From Blattamonas nauphoetae (lineage: Eukaryota > Preaxostyla > Oxymonadida): DNA of 64,000 bases. Positions 60,745-64,000 of this stretch are shown here, piece after piece; the first letter of the stretch is position 1, and each line of letters begins with the position of its first letter. The stretch spans positions 62,001-126,000 of the forward strand of contig JARBJD010000011.1 of assembly GCA_033064195.1 (NCBI GenBank). The letters run 5' to 3'. The translations under genes and the position numbers were made by a program. The notes beneath the pieces are model-generated. The model was not told the DNA's origin and ran no database searches. It saw only the letters and a program-made list of their open reading frames with translations.

Positions 60745-61988
60745 ATGCAAATCAATGATCCATCAAAGGAATTAACTTTCCTACGCTTTAATCAAACAAA
60801 CAAGTCTGTACATTTATCCTCAACACTGAACTTTGTATCATCGATTGCGCCATTTTCTGTAATTTAGTTGCCTTGCTGTAGGTACAAAACATGGATATTC
60901 TTTGTGGCGAACAAGCCCATTTGAGCATTGCGATAGCAGTTGTTTGCTTCTTCACATTCGTTTCACACATTTTTTTCGCAGTTAAAAACCATCCAATAGC
61001 GATCGCAGAAATGTTCTACTCGACATCTTTATTAGCCTTTGTTTGTGATTCACAAGATGCTGATCATAATCGCACTGTTTTGTACATGTACAACACAAAA
61101 ATCGACCAAATTATCTGCCTCCTTCGATTTGCAGAAGAAATTCAGACTGTTAGGTTCAATCAACAATAGTTTGTTTAAGTTTTCAGCATCTATTTGCAAT
61201 TTGTTCCATTTACCATTTTTTTAGTCTTGTCATCATGCTTAAATCCAACATTGTCGTATATACACTCGACAGAATCGAGGCTGTCTGTACACTGGACATC
61301 TACTTCAGTCTGATCTTATTAATCATGTGTATATTTCTCAGATCAATTTGGACGCCAGAGTGTCGAACAATATCCACCTCAAACGGGACGCCTTGCCGTT
61401 TGCACTCAACGCAATATGCTTGCATATCCCTGTGACTTAACAACTGGAAACATTTGCGTTGTCACTCTTCGTGATACCAACACATCCGAGCCTCAAGACT
61501 CTGGTGATAGCTATGGTTCGTTCAAGATTATCGAAGCTCATGATCATCAAGTTGCCGCATTAGCCTTCACAAACGATGGTTCGTGGCTGGCAACTGCATC
61601 ATCTCGAGGTACTACAATCCGAATTTGGGATACTCATTCTCGTGAGCGAATTATGGAAATGAAACGAAGCAAAATTGGAAAAACAGCCACAGTTCATTCA
61701 TTATGTTTTTCAGAAGATGGCACTCTTCTTGTTGTCAGCTCGACATCAAAAACTATTCACATCTTCGCTGTGATGGGAGAAAGAAAGAGCGAAAAATCAA
61801 TTGCGTGTATCTATCTCGATGATCAGGGAATCACCGAAACTCACCACATCTCATCCTTTTTGGCAGACACAAACACTGTACAAGTGGCATTTGCGAACGG
61901 AATGTATCACAATTATCGCCTTCCTCCCCCAGGTTCTCCTGTTCGTGCATGCGAAAAGTTCTTCTCACGAATGCTGATCGAGCAGTAG
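60745..61988 (+). CDS. PROPPIN (WIPI/ATG18-type) WD-repeat protein
   Basis: Five exons with introns 60804-60867, 60939-60981, 61169-61224 and 61287-61341 give 341 aa, the usual PROPPIN length. These seven-bladed propellers bind PI3P and PI(3,5)P2 in autophagy and on endolysosomes. The pattern is FLRFNQTNN joined to CLAVGTKHGYSLWRTSPFE, STSLLAFV, IVVYTLDRIEAV, NMLAYPCDLTTGNICVV, then the hallmark HDHQVAALAFTNDGSWLATA with SSRGTTIRIWDT, and HSLCFSEDGTLLVVSSTSKT with IHIF. In PROPPINs the lipid-binding FRRG or LRRG motif follows this blade. Here the matching place reads EMKRSKIGKT, so the motif is not conserved. Start and exons were fixed by matching the family pattern and keeping the frame. It resembles WIPI3/4 (ATG18-like) rather than a generic WD40 protein. 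Confidence 0.85.
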
Positions 61989-62262
61989 CACCAATGTCAA
62001 AAAAACCCATTTCTTCATTTTCCATGTTCTTTTGCTTCCTTTTCTTTCACTGAGCATGGTAATCACTATTCAAACATTTCGTCATTGACATTACGTTGTG
62101 CTCAATTCTCAGACTTTGAGGAGAATGAATACTTGTGGCACCATTTGGACTCTGGGATTGAATAAAGAAGCTGGAGAGAGGTGAGTCTGAGATGATGAAA
62201 GGGTCGTTATTGATTGAGGTGCAAATCTCAATCTGAGATAGAACAAGAGATGAATGGTGATC

Positions 62263-64000
62263 TCAATGGAGTGCTGCCAAAAAGTCAAAAAGGGTGCTGA
62301 AAAAACATGCGTCGTTCAATGGAGTGGGTGGATTGAAAAAGTGAGAGGTCTGAGATGATTTAATGGACTTAACATGGAGTGGATTATAACCCAAGATACT
62401 CACAAGGATATGAGAGATGAGAGAAGAGTCCACGATTTCCTTTTCGGCATCTCCTGTTTGATAATTTCTTGACGGATCGATATAAATGGTTGGAGTGTGA
62501 ACAGTGTTCAAGTACTGAACAAAAGTTTGGAATGCTCGATCTGCAGTGGGCATCACGATCAATGGATAGAGGCTGGGTGAGACTGGGTTGAGAATCGTTT
62601 GGATGTTCAGTGTTTGGAAGAGGATTTCCGAGAATGTTGGTTGGTTTGTGGCATCGACGTAGATCGACATGGGAAGTGTGCGACATTGAATTGTGTTGAG
62701 AAGCTGTGCTTGATCCCATCGCTCGATGAAGTCAGAATGTTTTCGAAACTCAAATCGACGTGGAGTTAGGAGAGGGGCAGTGAAAATGTTGATCAGGTTG
62801 TGCAGAGTATGAACATGTGACTGGTGCATGACAAAATGGCGATTGGTAACTGAGAGGTTGTATGTTGTGTACACGGCAGCGAGACAACAAAAGACGAACA
62901 CGACATAGATGAAGTTCTTTGCTTGTTGGCTTCCAAGCTTCAAGAGATGCGAGTAATAATTCAACAGGGATGCAATAAATTGATCGTTCACTTTTTCGGA
63001 CATTGTATGTGTTGTGTCGAGAAGAAGACTTTGGAACGAGAACGGTGCTCTGAGGACCAGTGAATCAATGAAGATTTCATTGATTCGTGAGAAGTGCTGG
63101 AGATTCTGATTGAACTGTTTGGTCTGCACAGGAGGGAGCATGAGCCAGACGATGGAGAGTGCTCCTGAACGGTTCGAAGTGGTATGCTTCAGATGTGTTT
63201 CGATCCACTGTGAGAGGTTTGCTAGGAAGAAGGGATGGACAATTCTAAACCGTTTGAATACCAACCACGATGATGTCTGGATCAGATCATCGAGGAGAGA
63301 TTCGACGTGGTCCCAAACTGTTCTCCAAAGTGTTGCGATTCTTTCTTCATTTTGATCGAGGCTCGGCTTTTCGTCAAGTCCTTTTTCAACAAGACGGAGA
63401 ACATAGCCAAGGTCGACGACAGTCACCTGCCGACCCAGTAACTGGGCGAGATTTTTGATGTCCTGAATGATTCCGTTGTAGTCTGTCACGAATGGATACA
63501 GGAGAGCGGGTTTGATCACAAAAGCAAATCGGGCAAGTTGGCCAGCATGATTCCTTTCCAGAAGTGTGACAAATGAGTGAAGAGTCGACTTTGAGGAATA
63601 TAGGGCCGGAGAATCGACAAATGTTGCAGTGGTTGCATTGATTGTTTTCGACAGTTGGACAGACGGGAGTGTTGAGAACCTGAACACGGTCTCTTCAGAT
63701 ATTGTCGGTTCTGCTGCGACTACATGCATGGCTGCAGACCGAAATTGCTCAGGACGTGTGACAAGAACAAGAAGGAGTCTTTGGTAGAGATTGAGTGATG
63801 CTCCCCCGAAGGAGGGTGGTGGTGTCATAATGACATTATCTCCGTTCAACCATTCGATCCACTGTTGATGGACAACCGAACTTGGTTCTGTGTGCTGGAT
63901 CATTGGGACCGGGTCGAACAGAGCCTCACTTTGGAAGATGATAGGATCCGGTGACATCATTTTGTGTCCGATGTGGATAGACTGATCATGTGAAGAACCT
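62263..64000 (-). CDS. Large protein, 3' part only (weak dynein heavy chain resemblance)
   Basis: The minus-strand frame is open through the right edge of the window, so the 5' part of the gene lies outside. The visible 565+ residues include LNLYQRLLLVLVTRPEQFRS and MHVVAAE, which recall the FQRLLLIRxLRPDRxxxAxxxFV segment after AAA5 of dynein heavy chains. QTSSWLVFKRFRIVHPFFLA followed by NLSQWIETHL recalls their GxWVxLQNxHLxxxWL segment. A hydrophobic stretch, FIYVVFVFCCLAAVYTTYNL, sits near where dyneins have LCFFHAVVQERR, but could be a membrane helix instead. The similarity is faint and family assignment is doubtful. The 3' end is also uncertain, because a good donor (GTGAGT) lies near 62403 and the last exon may differ from the open frame used here. 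Confidence 0.5.
   Translation of the reverse strand, partial: GSSHDQSIHIGHKMMSPDPIIFQSEALFDPVPMIQHTEPSSVVHQQWIEWLNGDNVIMTPPPSFGGASLNLYQRLLLVLVTRPEQFRSAAMHVVAAEPTISEETVFRFSTLPSVQLSKTINATTATFVDSPALYSSKSTLHSFVTLLERNHAGQLARFAFVIKPALLYPFVTDYNGIIQDIKNLAQLLGRQVTVVDLGYVLRLVEKGLDEKPSLDQNEERIATLWRTVWDHVESLLDDLIQTSSWLVFKRFRIVHPFFLANLSQWIETHLKHTTSNRSGALSIVWLMLPPVQTKQFNQNLQHFSRINEIFIDSLVLRAPFSFQSLLLDTTHTMSEKVNDQFIASLLNYYSHLLKLGSQQAKNFIYVVFVFCCLAAVYTTYNLSVTNRHFVMHQSHVHTLHNLINIFTAPLLTPRRFEFRKHSDFIERWDQAQLLNTIQCRTLPMSIYVDATNQPTFSEILFQTLNIQTILNPVSPSLYPLIVMPTADRAFQTFVQYLNTVHTPTIYIDPSRNYQTGDAEKEIVDSSLISHILVSILGYNPLHVKSIKSSQTSHFFNPPTPLNDACFFSTLFDFLAALH

Overview
This is nuclear DNA from a compact, intron-rich unicellular eukaryote. 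It carries histone H2A.Z, a core proteasome subunit, a bromodomain/NET protein, a MAP kinase and DDX41. There are about twenty protein genes in 64 kb, intergenic gaps are often below 200 bp, and the GT-AG introns are mostly 27-110 nt. Ordinary TAA, TAG and TGA stops end the genes. Composition and gene families, notably a tiny-macrocysts-type membrane protein, would fit a metamonad, possibly an oxymonad such as Blattamonas or Monocercomonoides. That placement is inference. No organelle, bacterial or transposon gene was recognised.

Layout. Bases 1-5284 hold no intact gene, only decayed coiled-coil coding sequence and a perfect 39-bp palindrome. H2A.Z (5285-5912) and tRNA-Gln(TTG) (6324-6395) follow, then a second decayed stretch. 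Next come an ERCC6L/PICH-like DNA translocase (minus), an importin-alpha-like ARM protein, a long-chain acyl-CoA synthetase, an LRR-GILT fusion, a BET-like bromodomain protein (minus), an RRN3-like Pol I factor, DDX41, proteasome beta-3 (minus), a plasma-membrane-type Ca2+-ATPase (minus), a TmcB-like membrane protein, an AT-hook protein, a senescence/spartin-like membrane protein, a tetraspanin-like protein with an FPPPP tail (minus), an ERK-type MAP kinase, a pseudokinase with a helical-repeat tail, a long coiled-coil protein (minus), a membrane-anchored FAD protein (minus), a SMARCAL1-like fork remodeller (minus), an unknown Pro/Ser-rich protein, a WIPI/ATG18-type PROPPIN, and a large gene running off the right edge (minus).

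The most exciting find is in the SMARCAL1-like gene. A 909-nt in-frame segment (57216-58124) splits the Walker A lysine from its threonine and has all the hallmarks of a class 3 intein: Ala1, Trp in block B, Cys in block F, and Thr-His-Asn at the C-terminal junction followed by Thr. Removing it rebuilds a perfect P-loop. Its homing-endonuclease region looks decayed. Nuclear inteins are rare, and I know of no class 3 intein in a SNF2-family gene.

Many genes serve the nucleus (H2A.Z, BET, RRN3, PICH, SMARCAL1, DDX41, importin-like), but they look like independent neighbours rather than a functional cluster. Exon joins were made by eye. Where stated, the spliced lengths were checked to be multiples of three.
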